DNA from: Asterias amurensis
Taxonomy: Eukaryota; Echinodermata; Asteroidea; Forcipulatida; Asteriidae
Direction of reading: 5' to 3'
Length of the DNA stretch: 64,000 nt
NCBI RefSeq assembly: GCF_032118995.1
Contig: NC_092661.1
Coordinates: 16,377,006-16,441,005, forward strand
The notes under the pieces are model-generated. The model had not been told where the DNA came from and ran no database searches. It saw nothing but the letters and a program-made list of their open reading frames with translations. Shown piece by piece: positions 48,524-60,739 of this stretch; position 1 is the stretch's first letter, and every line of letters begins with the position of its first letter. The position numbers and the translations under genes were made by a program.

Positions 48524-51500
48524 ATGAAAGTTGACGAAATCATCCCATTGCTCGGTAACTTTGGCCGGTACCAGTTTTTCGTTGTGACTTACATCAATAT
48601 TCTGAGCATCATCGGTTGTATGACTACGTTATCTAACGTGTTCTTCGCTGCCGAATCAGATCACTGGTGTCAGGTCCTTCCCGATGAGAACTGTACCAGT
48701 TGGGTGGAGTTTCAAGACAACTGCACCGATGCCAAGAAGGCGGTTTGTCTGCCTCCTCCCGAAAGAGAGAATAGCAAGTATCAGTACTCCAGTTGTGAGC
48801 AGTGGGTTATTCCAGATGGCTACCAATTCAATCCGTATGATAATCTTAACGGTAGTAGGATTGAATGCCAGAATGGATGGGAGTATGATACGTCACAGTA
48901 TAAAACCACAACTATAACCGAAGTAAGTATAGTTTTAGTACCCAAAAAATGTTCATTTATAGATGCAATTTTGATATAGTTTTTGATGTGCAATTTTTAT
49001 GACGTTTTTGTCCTTGTGCCCTTTTGTGCCTTTGTTATTTTTATTGTCTGGATCGCCTTTAGATGATGAGTTTTTTCGCTTTTTGGTTATCCGCAGGCTT
49101 GTTTTTTGTGTAGTCTTACTTTTTATTGCCTATTCTTTGTATGGACTGTTTGCCTGGAAAAAAAAATAAAAATAAATAAATAAATAAATAAATGAACAAT
49201 TGCAATACGAGCTATAAGTTATACCTTAAAAGTATATACCCTTGTCATACGAGGCTACTTTTTACATGTAACTTGGAGGCAACCAACTGCAGTGCATGCT
49301 ACAAGACGACTTTGGTGGCACTTTGTTTAAGTTTCAAACAATGTCTTACGATCCCCAAGAAAAATATTTGAATGCAGTTTCTTCTTGGAAATAGTTGCCT
49401 GGAAATTGCCCCGTGTGACATGGCCCTTTAAGATAATTTATGCAACAATTTTATAGTGTTGAATCATAAAACGCAAAACAAAACCAAAACAATCGCTCTT
49501 GAAACTTCCGGACCCAATTCCATATCCCGTAGGTCCTGATCCCTCTTGGGGTCAGTTTGGCACAAGACTGTGTCAAACTTACGCAGAATTAAGATCCAGT
49601 TTCTAAACCATTTTTGGGTTCAGCCTGACTTAGAAATGGGTCACCCTGGAACCAAAATTCCGGCCTATCCTGACCCAATAGAACTTTCAGACTGTTGAAC
49701 TGGTTATCAAAGACCCGATTCGCAGTTTATCGTGACGCAGCACTACACAGGAAATAAATAACAATGCGACAATTATTAGTCGCAATTTGTCATTGGAGTC
49801 AACAGAAAATGTTTATGTAAAATACCTGATAGCCCTCATTGTTTTTAGAACATCGAGTTTTGGTCCCACATTAATAGTATAAACATTAAACTCATTATCT
49901 CAAAAACAATTATAATACCATATCAGGGCAAAACATTTCGAGTTTAGTCTTCCGCCATGAGTATCTTTAGCAATGAAAACCCATGGTTGAAGTTTATACA
50001 GCAGTTTCGATAGAGTTAAGGCATTGTGAGAAACATTTCACTTACAGGATTATAATGTGGTAACGTAAAAAGATTTCGGTGTTTATGCCCACAATAGAGA
50101 AGCGTTACCGCGGTAACATTTCTCATAATAGGGAGGTTAAGCTGCGCGTGAACGTGATCGTGAATGTCAGAAAATTGTGTCGTTAAAATCTCACGTTTTT
50201 AGCATACGTAAAGTTACAATGTTTCACGTCAGGTACGTACGTGCGCGTAGACGTCATACGTGAGCATGCAATCAGCCCAAAGTGGCGACGTCTCCCAGAA
50301 ACAACACAATGTTTTTGACATTCACGTTCACGTGTTTGCTCGCGGAACGTGCAGCTAAACCTACCTAATATGTATTCATGCAGAGAACATTCTTCATTGA
50401 CATGATTCTTCGCGGACATGATTCGCTCCAGAATTTCGGCGATATATAAAAAACGCGACCCCTTTTGAAATTAAATGTTCTCATGCAAGTTTTATTTATA
50501 CTACTAAACTGATGTAGGATTGCAACCAAATGTGTTGTTTGGCACTTCTTGTATGCACACTCTGATTGTCATTGTTTAATTTATTATTTTTGTTTACCGA
50601 TTTAGTTTGATCTTGTGTGCGATGACGGTGGTTGGGCGAGCTTGGCTCAGTCTATTTACTTTGTGGGATTTCTTGTTGGTTCATTCACCTTCGGCACCCT
50701 CTCTGATTGGTAAGTGATCAGGGGTGGATTTCACAAAGAGTTAAGACTAGTCTTATCTCTAGTTAGGACGCGTTACTAGTCATAACTTAGGACTAGCCTT
50801 AAGTTTTTCATATCTCCTAAGACTATGTCCTAAGTTAGGACTAGTCCTAACTCTTTGTGAAATCGACCCCAGGGCCCAGTTTCATAAAACTGCTTACCAA
50901 ATTGTGCTTACCAGGATAAGGTTACCGGCCAAACGATCACGTCACATGCACAATTTGTGACTGGTATCCTTGACATTGTTGCTTAGCAGAAAAATTGTTA
51001 AACAGTATTTTCTGCTTAAATCTATGAAGATGGACACAGTCTTCTTAAAGGCATTGGACACCTTTGGCATTACTTTTTAAAGACCAGTCTTCTCACTTGG
51101 TGTATCCTAACATTGCATAAAATAACAAACCTGTGAAAGTTTTGGCTCAGCTGTTGGTCACCGACTGCAAGATAATAATGAAAGATAATAGTGTCCTCTT
51201 AGATGCACAATAAAAGGCTTTCTCAGATTCAAATTTTTTGATAGAGAAATTACCCTTTCCCCAAAAAACTACCATATAATTATATGATCAACTCTCAATT
51301 CAATTTTTGGTAAATGTAGTCAATCTATTTTGCTTCTCTCTATTCAAGTATGGGGCGAAAGAAATCTGCCATCATCGGGTTAATGTTCTGGGCTGTTGGC
51401 TTCATCGTCACTACGTTCTCAGTCAATATATACATGTACGCTGCATTCCGTTTCATTGCTGCATTTGGGAACATAGGTACATACATCTCCCTGTTTGTAC

Positions 51501-54500
51501 TAGGTAAGTGTGGGTATACAATTTGGTAGTTTCAACGGGAACGCTAGGTGGCAGCAGACTTACCAAGTAAAATAAGTATTAACGTGGTTCTGAGCATGCG
51601 CACATTACCGAAAACAATGGATTTACCTGGTTAGTCCGCTGGCACCAAGTGTCACCAAACGTTGCCTACAAACCGCATAATCTGTTCCAATGTAGCTAGA
51701 CCTGTTTCAGCACACTTTTTTCTTAATCAAAAATAATTTACATTTTTATATTTTGGTTGGCCTTATATCACATCCGATTGGCGTCTCAAAGCGCTCAGTA
51801 TTCCCCTGCAAGGTATTGTGGAGCTACGTTTTGAAGTGTCGTACCCTATGGTAGCATGTAATGTTTACAATTAGGTGCTGTGGACGCTATACACAGCCAA
51901 TCGAACCAGGAACACCACGGCAGACCCCCTCCCTTACAAGTTAGCCACTTAACCACCATTCCTGCGTCCTTCGGATGGGACGCACAGCCGTTGGTCCCGT
52001 GTGTTGTGTATTAGACGCACTTCGGCAGCATACTGCGCAACAACACCTTGTTTAAACCATTACATGGTGCTATGTAAAAGAATTGGTCTCAAACTTTCAA
52101 AAACGTATAGACCAGATAGACCAGCCCGACAAAACCAAATATTGGTAGCACCCTATTGACGAAACTGCAACCGCTGTGCATAATCAGGAGTGCATTTTGG
52201 CGACCCCAAACAAAAACACAGTTTCGGTTGGTAGTCGTTGGTTCTGCTGTTCAGACTGGACGATAACCGAGTTGTGAGCTCGGTTACCGTTTTGGTTATG
52301 ACGTCAGAAACAATTTTTGGGTGGGGTCGCCTAAACGCACTCTTATTAGGCACTGCAGTGAGAGGCGCGCTACTCATCCAATTCTTGCGCGCCTGGATTG
52401 GTGTATAGCTTCACAATTACTTGCAAGAAAATACTGAATGCTTAAAGGCCCGGTCACACAGGCCCCGATAACGAGAACGATAACGATAAAAATCCACGCT
52501 CGCGATTGGTTGAATTGCTCCACGCAGAATACGCCCACGCTCATTCAACCAATCGAGGGCGTGCATTTTTATCGTTATCGTTTTCGTTCTCGTTATCGGG
52601 GCCTGTGTGACCGGGCCTTAAGCGCCCGTTGGGCATCACTGGGTGGCGGATATGGGCGCCACATAAGAAGCCACAATTATATTAAATTAAATACCATAAA
52701 TAAACCTTTCGCCAACAGTTCTAGAAATCGTTGGGAAGTCCTACCGCACTGCGGTGTCCATGTTGGCTGGAATATTCTTTGCGATAGGGTACTTCGTCCT
52801 GGCTACTACCGCCATGTACATCAGAGAATGGCGTACGTTGTCTTTGGTAGTCTCTCTACCAGTATTGATACTGTTTTTTCCAGCTCCGTAAGTTTTACAT
52901 GTAATTTTCTTTCTATTTCATACATCGTACATTATAACATTTCATATTTGTGAGCCATGTTTTTAGAAAGTTGTTTGTTTTTCTCAATAAATGTGCACAA
53001 ACAAAAATAAGCGCAAAAATTTACCCAATGGCTTGATTTTGCCCTTCATTTTAGAACAGTTTTAAACCCCCCGCATCGCCTCCCACCCACCCAACCCATC
53101 CTAAAGGAAACTCATATAATTCGCACCCTCCAATAATTAATAGTTTCGCCCACCTCCCCAGTCCCCTCCCCCCCAAAAAAAAACAAGAAGAAGAAAAACA
53201 AAATATGGTTTACCCATTCCCACTTTGTAGCTATATAGCCTTTAGTTGCATGTTTTCTACGACTTCAAGAGTCAATAATTATTGAAAGATGGAAGCCAAT
53301 AGAACGTATTCTTTTGTAGATTTTTCCAGGAGTCCATCAGCTGGTTGGTTTCAAAAGGGAAGATTGAAGAAGCGGAGGCGACCATCCGAAGAATTGCAAA
53401 GTTCAATAAGAAGACTCTTCCAGATGTCTTATTCACCAAGGAGGACATCCAAGAACAAGCGGTAAGAAACACCGGGGGCTGTTTGGTTGTTGTTGAAAAA
53501 ATGACATAATCTCTTTAAAGGCAGTGGACACTATTGATAATTACTCAAAATAATTGTTAGCATAACAACTTAGGCCTACTTGGTAACAAGCAATGGAGAG
53601 CTGTTGATAGTATAAAGCATTGTGAGAAACGGCTCCCTCTGTAGTAACTTAGTTTTCGAGAAAGAAGTAATTTTCCACTCAAATCTTTTAATTTGATTTT
53701 GAGGCCTCATAATTAGATGCTGAGGTCCCCAAATCAACCATCTGAAAGCGCACAACTTCGTGTGACAAGTGTGTTTTTGTTCCATTATTATCTCGCAACT
53801 TCGCCGACCAATTGAGCTCAAATTTGTCACAGTTATTTTTTTAAATTTATGCTTTTGTTGAGATACACCAAGTAATAAGACTGGTCTTTGACAATTACCA
53901 AAGGTGTCCAGTGTCTTTAACAGAAGAGAAAAACAAATGAATGTATCAACCCCTTCATTTAGCACACAGACTAATTTAACACACTATTTTCCTCTTGTTC
54001 AGAAGAACATCAACATAAAGGTGGGCCCTATAAAACATAAAACATAAAATCCTGTAAAGAATCCATGAGATTCACTAGCACACAATAAAAGCACTTGAAC
54101 TTTGACAAACCCTTGATATATTATCTGAAATTGAGCTGCTTGATGCAGCCAACCAAAAGAAACCCTATTCATTCGGAGTAAATTTGATACATACTGTGTT
54201 TGAATAAAATGAATACATTTGTAGATTATAGGCACTCGACACTCAACTATTGGTGAATTTTAATAATAGCTTAACAACTCATTTAACGAGCAATGAAGAG
54301 CTGTTGATAAAAAATTGTGAGAAACGGCCCCCTCTGAAGTAAGTTTGTGAGAAAGAGGTATATTACTCAAATATTTAAAGGCTTTGCAGGCCTGATCTGA
54401 AAGCACACAAATTTGGGCAAAAAAGTTTTTTCTTTCTTTCATTATTCTCTAGCAAACTCGATCACCTATTGAGCTCAAATTGTCTCAGATTGGTTATTTT

Positions 54501-57500
54501 ATGCATATTATGTTTGGATACACCAAGTGGGATGACTGGCCTTTGATAGTAATCAAAGGTGTCCACAGTGGCTTTAAAGGGTGCGGGTACTTTTTATTTT
54601 TTTTAGGACACAACACACAATGTCCACAGATTGACATTTAACTTACACAGTTTGAAGATAATGATGTTAGAAAGCCTCTCTTAAAATGTTGCTGAGGTAC
54701 TGTAGTTTTAGAGAAATGGGTGAAACAATGACACAAAAATAGTTCTTATCTCAGGAGACGAAAATTATTTTAGCATGTTCAACTTCTAATATACCAATAA
54801 TTTACGCGACTCTCTCGGGAACATCGCTAATATTATGTGAGTGTCACTGTTTTCTCAAAAAAATATAATAACGCTGAAAATTCTAGAGGAAACACCATCT
54901 TCATTCACAGTGAAGCGGATTAATGTCACGACGCCAAAATATGATCTGCTAAAGGTAAAATTAAACCCTTTAAAGGGAAGGTACATGTTTGGTATTTACT
55001 CAAAACAAATATTAACTTAAAAACTGACTTGGTAACAAGCCATGGAGAGCTGTTGATAGTATAAAACATTGTGGAAACCGGCTCCCTCTGAAGTAGCATA
55101 GCTTTTGAAATAGAGGTAATTTCTCACGAAAATAATAAAAGACTTCTAGCTAGAAGTCTTTTATTCCTGTCTGAAAGCACACAAATTCATCCAACAAGGG
55201 TGCTTTTTCTTTCATCATTTTCTTGCAACTTCGACGACCAATTGAGATCAAATTTGCACAATTTTATGCATAATGTTGAGATACACCAAGTGAAAAAACT
55301 GCTCTTTGACAATATTACCAATAGTGTACCTCCCCTTTAATACACTTTGTTTGCACTTTTCTAATGTTAGGAATCAAACGAGTCGTCAGTACCACCGTCG
55401 GTCATTGACTTATACAAAACACCCAACATGGCGGTCAAGACAATCAACATGCAGTACAACTGGTAATTCAATTATTAATGTTTGTTTCAAGATTTGCTAG
55501 CCTTTTGCCAAGGCGTATTTTATACACCCAACACGGAGAGGGATCATGCACGCAGTAGTCTTGTTCGGGGCCTTTAGCGGGATTTTCCCCCAGAGATGTT
55601 GTGCCCCAATTCGGCGAGTTGTCTACAGACTTCTTCTGCTTAGCACAATCTTTTGAGCCCCCCCCCCCCCCAATAATGCTAATGTTTTCCCTTGAATGAT
55701 TCACTGGGATTTTTCCCCCACATCTAAAACTGAAACTTTCTTCCTTGTCTTCTCTCCATTGGGTTCTTGGCTAAGAGTAGGCTCACCTTTCTGAGAATCC
55801 TAAGCTTTAAAACGAGAATTAACAAGTACAAATAAATGAGAAAAAAAGGTATACAAAAAAGGACAGATTAAGCGGGAAAAGAACGACATTTCTAAGTAAA
55901 TGTGACATTAGAATGACGCCCTTTTTGTCCCAGATTTATTTTGATAATGTTTCAGTAAGATTGAATTGTTTTTATCTATGTCTTTGTTTTGATATTGCTT
56001 GAAAATTGAATACACTGCACGACTGTTCCTGGCACTGATATCGAATTTGTGTCTAATAAACAGGTTGGTAAATAGTCTGGTATACTACGGACTGTCTCAG
56101 AGTACTGGGGATCTTGGCGTGGATGACTACTGGGCGTTCTTCGTGTCCGGTGCGGTCGAGATACCGGCTCTGATCTACGCTACGTTTGCAGTTGAGAAGT
56201 TCGGTCGTAAATGGAACACCGCGATTTTGGAGCTGATCGGAGGGGTGGCCTGCCTGGCCACTATTTTCATACGTAAGTGTTACCAACAAAAATTATGATT
56301 ATGTTTTATTATTTATTTGACCAATAACTCTTTTTTTAAAGTAACAATAGTAAAATTAAATAATAAAAAAATAAAAAAGGAAAAAATAGTTAGAAATAAA
56401 GCAAGTACTAAATCGGTAAATGACTAATAACAAAAACGAGGGGGGAAAATGAAACAAAAACTTAAATAGGGCGACTCGAGGGGGGGGGGCATGGGGGTGG
56501 AACTAAATGGGTTAGGAGAACCAGAATGGATCAAAACAAAGACAAATCATGCGGGTCGGGGGCAACAAAGTAAACTGAGGCCGTGTCTGCCCGAATTGGC
56601 GACTTTGGCTACAGCTACGGCTAGATCAGCGCGTCTGTCAGTGTTGAAGAATAGGCAGACGCGCGCGCCCTATAGCCGTAGCTGTAGCCGAAGTCGCCAA
56701 TTCGTACACGGCCTAAATTACTGTTGCTCGGAAGCATGCTACCCCAAATTGGTTCATTCAAGGAAGTCCAATGTTCATTGTATTGTCCACAGTTTAAACA
56801 AAGCAAAATGCAAAAAGGTAGTGTCAATAGCAGGAAATCATTAAAAAGAATGCAAAGTCTATGCTTGATAACAACATTTTTATTTGTTCACTCAAAAACT
56901 TGAAGTAAAATTTACCCACGATTTATTAATTCTTAAGAACAGTCGGTTCGGAAAAAAATAAAACAGTGGAGCTTCCTATTGTTACGATGTTACAAATCTA
57001 ACGGAACAACTTAACTTAGGCCTAACTTAACTTAACTTTACGCAATGAAGTTAAAGGGCATTACCGCATTTGAATAAATGTAAATAGGAGTCAAGGTTAG
57101 ATCAACAAAATATAAGACACAGTCCTATATAACCATAATATCATCTATTTGTTCTCTAATGTAGATGATATTGTCTTTAATCATGCAATACTTATATCCA
57201 TGTAATTGATTTATGCAAATCTCCCCTTAGCCATTGGAATCTGGCGTACCGTTGTCTCCATGATCGGCAAGTTCTGCATCTCAGCTACATTCAGTATTAT
57301 ATATCTGTACACAACGGAACTTTTCCCAACCCCAGTAAGGTAAGATTAAAACCACTATATGGTGGCCCTGAAAAGACACGAAATAATTTAGAGTGTCATG
57401 TTTTTTTTTTTGTATAGGTTTTTGTAACTAAATATAATTGGAGAGAGTTGTAAACTTTCAAGTAGATTTGGCGGTCTATGCGGGACATCCAGTGTCGTGG

Positions 57501-59233
57501 CCCGAACCGGATTAGTGCACCAGACCACATGAGCTATGACCTGACCCAAATTGTTTACATCTCAACAGTAGGGGGTTTGTACTGACTGCCAATTCCTGTC
57601 TTTAGATAAGACTTAGTTCAATAACGCCGTTATGCAAAATGTTCCTGATTGGAAAATTATTTCAAAAATGGAAAGAGAGCTCGAATTTCACAATTATTAC
57701 AACATCGTTATGCGTTAAGAGAATTTCTCAAAAGAACAAAATCTAGCTGGCAAGTAGATACACACAATAACGATGTTATCGCAAACCAAGTAGACCAGCA
57801 GAGTATACTGTTTGTAAAGGTCGATACCAATCCGGCTCTTCTCTATGCCAACACTAACACTAAAGAGGTTTACATAATGGTTGTACCCGCAAGTTTACTA
57901 TTATTATCTATAATTTCTCCACACACCATGCGAAAGTTTCAAGCAATACTTATACAAACAATATATATTGATACCTCACCCTGCAATGCCTTCGATCCCA
58001 TGTAGATGGATTACACGTAAGCTTCATCTTTCGCGTCATATTGATGTAAAAACAATGCTTAAGTGCGTATGTTTACTATTTATTTATAATTTCTTTCCAT
58101 TTCTCCGCACCACAAGAAAGCTTCAAGCAATACTTATACAAACAATATATATTGATACCTCACTCTGCAATGCCTTCAATCCCATGTAGATGGATTACAC
58201 ATAAGCTTCATCTTTCGCGTCATATTGATGTAAAAAAAATGCAAAAGGCTCTTAACCAATGGTATTCTTTATACACGGGTGCACATTCATCAAATTACGG
58301 CGGTTGATGACGCTTAATGGTGTCCATCTATTATGATCATAACTAAGCGACTATTACCACCATGATTCTCCTGCTGTCTGTAGGGCTGTTGGTCTAGGGT
58401 TATGCTCCGTAGCAGCTCGTGTTGGTGGCATCCTGTCTCCGATCATCCTGCTACTTGGAGACGTCTTCGAAGCACTGCCTCTGATCCTATTCGGCTCCAG
58501 TGCGGTCGTAGCGGGGATGCTGGCACTTTTCCTCCCTGAGACAATGGGACAAAAACTGCCTCAGACGCTTAAAGAAGGAGAAGACTTCGGAAAGTGAGTT
58601 TTTAATTTTGAGTGGTTTATATATCAATTCATCATCATGGATCCATCTATTTTGCTGTATTTTGTGGACATAGCCCCACCACTGTATAGAAAGTGGCAGA
58701 CAAGAGAGTCAAGGAAGACTTTGGAACGCTAGGTGGCAGCAGACTTGCCAGGTGTAGCCATTGTTATCAATAATGTGCGCATGCTCAAAACTACGCAAAT
58801 AATGGAAATTTACCTGGTAAGCCGGCTGGGGAACAAAACTGTTGGCGGTGAATCCATGCAATAGGTTCACGCGAGCAAACACGTGTAATTGAACGCCAGA
58901 AAAATTGCATTTTTGTTCTAGTTGATGCCCAAGTATGACGTCTGCACGTACGAACCTGACGTGAAAATGGTAACTTCACGTATGCTAAAAACGTAACGTG
59001 CAGCTACTACCTCCCTAATATAATAAGTAATATTAAGACGGATTTTTAGGCAGTGTTATTTGACTGTTACCTAATAACATGTTTTGTCATCTTTTAGATG
59101 TAAATGCATGGGTGGTGGAACCGACGAGTCTATCGTTGACTTGGAAGAGATTGATGCCTCCCCGAAGGACGGTCTGGCCCTGACTAACCCCGCCTTCGAG
59201 GTCACTGATGAGAAGATGTCGGAACAGGTTTGA
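48524..59233 (+). CDS. SLC22-type organic ion transporter, tandem copy 2, 10 exons
   Basis: Paralogue of the gene about 5 kb upstream, same strand, with every intron at the same place and phase. Exons: 48524-48922, 50606-50709, 51349-51503, 52719-52887, 53320-53461, 55371-55462, 56064-56272, 57231-57339, 58384-58593, 59098-59233; 1725 nt, 574 residues. It starts MKVDEIIPLLGNFGRYQFF at an ATG with a strong context (gtcaccATGa). The extracellular loop has NCT glycosylation sites and paired cysteines. The motif-A loop reads SDCMGRKK. The signature is again ESISWL (280-285). IGKFCISATFSIIYLYTTEL and LPETMGQKLPQTL place it in SLC22. The acidic C-tail (TDESIVDLEEIDA) differs from copy 1. No break is seen. 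Substrate unknown. Confidence 0.92.
50122..50373. mobile_element. Inverted-repeat element in intron 1 of transporter copy 2
   Basis: ATAGGGAGGTTAAGCTGCGC at the left mirrors GTGCAGCTAAACCTACCTAAT at the right, with CGTGAACGTGA / TCACGTTCACG inside. A partial relative is at 58865-59022, in the last intron of the same gene. Confidence 0.65.
50719..51275. mobile_element. M3, M2 and M1 copies in tandem in intron 2 of transporter copy 2
   Basis: 50719-50872 is M3 (GGATTTCACAAAGAGTTAAG / TTTGTGAAATCGACCCC). 50874-51032 is a divergent M2. 51044-51275 is an M1 starting TTAAAGGCATTGGACACC with the right end missing. Confidence 0.7.
52443..52621. mobile_element. TTAA-flanked foldback, TTAAAGGCCCGGTCACAC family
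   Basis: Arms TTAAAGGCCCGGTCACACAG and its complement, then GATAACGAGAACGATAACGA mirrored; 179 bp; TTAA exactly at both ends. Sister of 6457-6635. Confidence 0.85.
53515..53920. mobile_element. M1 MITE in intron 5 of transporter copy 2
   Basis: TTAAAGGCAGTGGACACTAT to GGTGTCCAGTGTCTTTAA; TTAA at both borders. It starts 53 bp after exon 5. Confidence 0.85.
54228..55340. mobile_element. Chain of three TTAA MITEs sharing junctions
   Basis: 54228-54578 is a degraded M1. 54575-54973 is an M5 (TTAAAGGGTGCGGGTACTTT ... AAACCCTTTAA). 54970-55340 is an M1 subfamily (TTAAAGGGAAGGTACATG ... TACCTCCCCTTTAA). Neighbours share the TTAA at 54575-54578 and at 54970-54973. The chain ends 30 bp before exon 6 of transporter copy 2. 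Confidence 0.85.
56578..56714. mobile_element. Inverted-repeat element, AGGCCGTGTCTGCCCG family
   Basis: AGGCCGTGTCTGCCCGAATT, TGGCGACTTTGGCTACAGCT and their mirror at the right; 137 bp in intron 7 of transporter copy 2. Confidence 0.8.
57889..58240. repeat. 184-bp tandem duplication in intron 8 of transporter copy 2
   Basis: Two units, for example CAAGCAATACTTATACAAAC at 57940 and 58124, followed by AATATATATTGATACCTCAC in both; over 90% identical by eye. Confidence 0.85.
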
Positions 59234-59289
59234 GAGCTTTCCACGGTACACGGCAAAGTTCTTAGAAATAATAATCATGATTAAAAACA

Positions 59290-59412
59290 ACAACGACGAC
59301 GGCAGCAACAGCAACAAGAACATGAAGAAGAAGAAGAACAGCAACAACAAGAATTATAAAAACAATGACTAAAACAACACTAAAAAAAAATATCAAGAAC
59401 AACAACAACACC

Positions 59413-59453
<41 letters not shown>

Positions 59454-59830
59454 CCACAGTAACAACAACAACAATGACAACGACACAAGCCTACGACAAC
59501 GACTTCGACGACGACAATGACAACGACAAAGATAACAACGACGACGACGACGACGGCGACAACAACGACGATGACGACGATGACGACAACGGCACGACAT
59601 TCACAGCGACAACGACAACGGCAACGGCAACAGAAACGACGGCGACGGCGACGCTACTGTGACGCGACAGCGACGCGACAGCGACGCGACAGTGACAGCG
59701 GCAGCGGCAATGGCAACGGCAATAGCACGGCAACGGTACAGCAACGGCAAAACAACAACAACAACAACAACAACATCATCAAAAACAATAGCAACAACAA
59801 AAACAACAAAGCAGCAGCATACTTTTACGA
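59290..59830. repeat. Long AAC / GAC / ACGGC-type low-complexity tract
   Basis: Imperfect trinucleotide runs of AAC change into GAC/GAT, then ACGGCA and CGACAG hexamers, then back to AAC. All frames stay open on both strands, which is compositional. It begins about 60 bp after the stop of transporter copy 2. Confidence 0.9.
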
Positions 59831-59927
59831 AAACGAGAAAAAAACAAGTGGGTTGGACTGTTTCATGTTTCAAGTATTGTTTATGTTAGAAATCGATTAA
59901 AAATAGTTAGGCTAGACCTAAAGAGTT

Positions 59928-59933
59928 AATAAA
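59928..59933 (+). terminator. Candidate polyadenylation signal, transporter copy 2
   Basis: AATAAA is about 700 bp after the stop. If used, the 3' UTR contains the long ACA/GAC-type simple repeat at 59290-59830. Confidence 0.4.
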
Positions 59934-60342
59934 TAATGCCTTTTACTATTTCTTATTTACTTTAGGACTTTCAAAAGGAAAATGATGTCGCTTGCTTGTT
60001 AACGCATTTGTAAATAATAATTTATGAGGATACTTTCTTGAATTACTTTTTGCATGTGACGTCAGAAGTTCCAACAGTGCCTCCCCTGAGGTCAAACGTT
60101 AAGATCTATTGATGGCTGATAGAGTGTGTGTGACACGTTCACATCGTGTGCGTTTCTAATGTTTGTCATGCATAGTGGCGGCTAAAAGACTAGAAGCTTT
60201 TAGCAGTTGCACATTTAATATTGGCGTAAATTTACAAAGGGATTTCTAAAAAGTTAAGGTCAAGTAGGCACCAGAGTTATCTTCTTTTTTTTCAATAGTA
60301 ATATCAACAATTTATTTGTTTATTTATGTATAACACAAAAGC

Positions 60343-60735
60343 TAAAACTCGATTTATAAAGAGATTGTATTTTTATTGTTCACATTTTCTTCATATATAT
60401 AATTTAAAACAAACATCTCAGAATAGCTCAAACTCAATTTATACAGCTAAAACTCAATTTATAAAGAGATTGTATTTTTATTGTTCACATTTTCTTCATA
60501 TTTATAACTTAAAACAAACATCTCAGTATAGCTCAAACTCAATTTATACAGCTAAAACTCAATTTATAAAGAGATTGTATTTTTATTGTTCACATTTTCT
60601 TCATATATATAATTTAAAACAAACATCTCAGAATAGCTCAAACTCAATTTATACAGCTAAAACTCAATTTATAAAGAGATTGTATTTTTATTGTTCACAT
60701 TTTCTTCATACATATAATTTAAAACAAACATCTTA
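60343..60735. repeat. 105-bp tandem repeat, nearly 4 copies
   Basis: Units start at 60343, 60448, 60553 and 60658 with TAAAACTCAATTTATAAAGA; copies differ at only a few bases. Because 105 is a multiple of three, one plus-strand frame stays open through all units, giving a 35-residue repeat. Confidence 0.95.
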
Positions 60736-60739
60736 AAAT

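Noticed and set aside
59262-59900. Long open frames on both strands rich in Leu, Arg, Asp or Thr
   Set aside because: Pure by-products of AAC/GAC trinucleotide runs.
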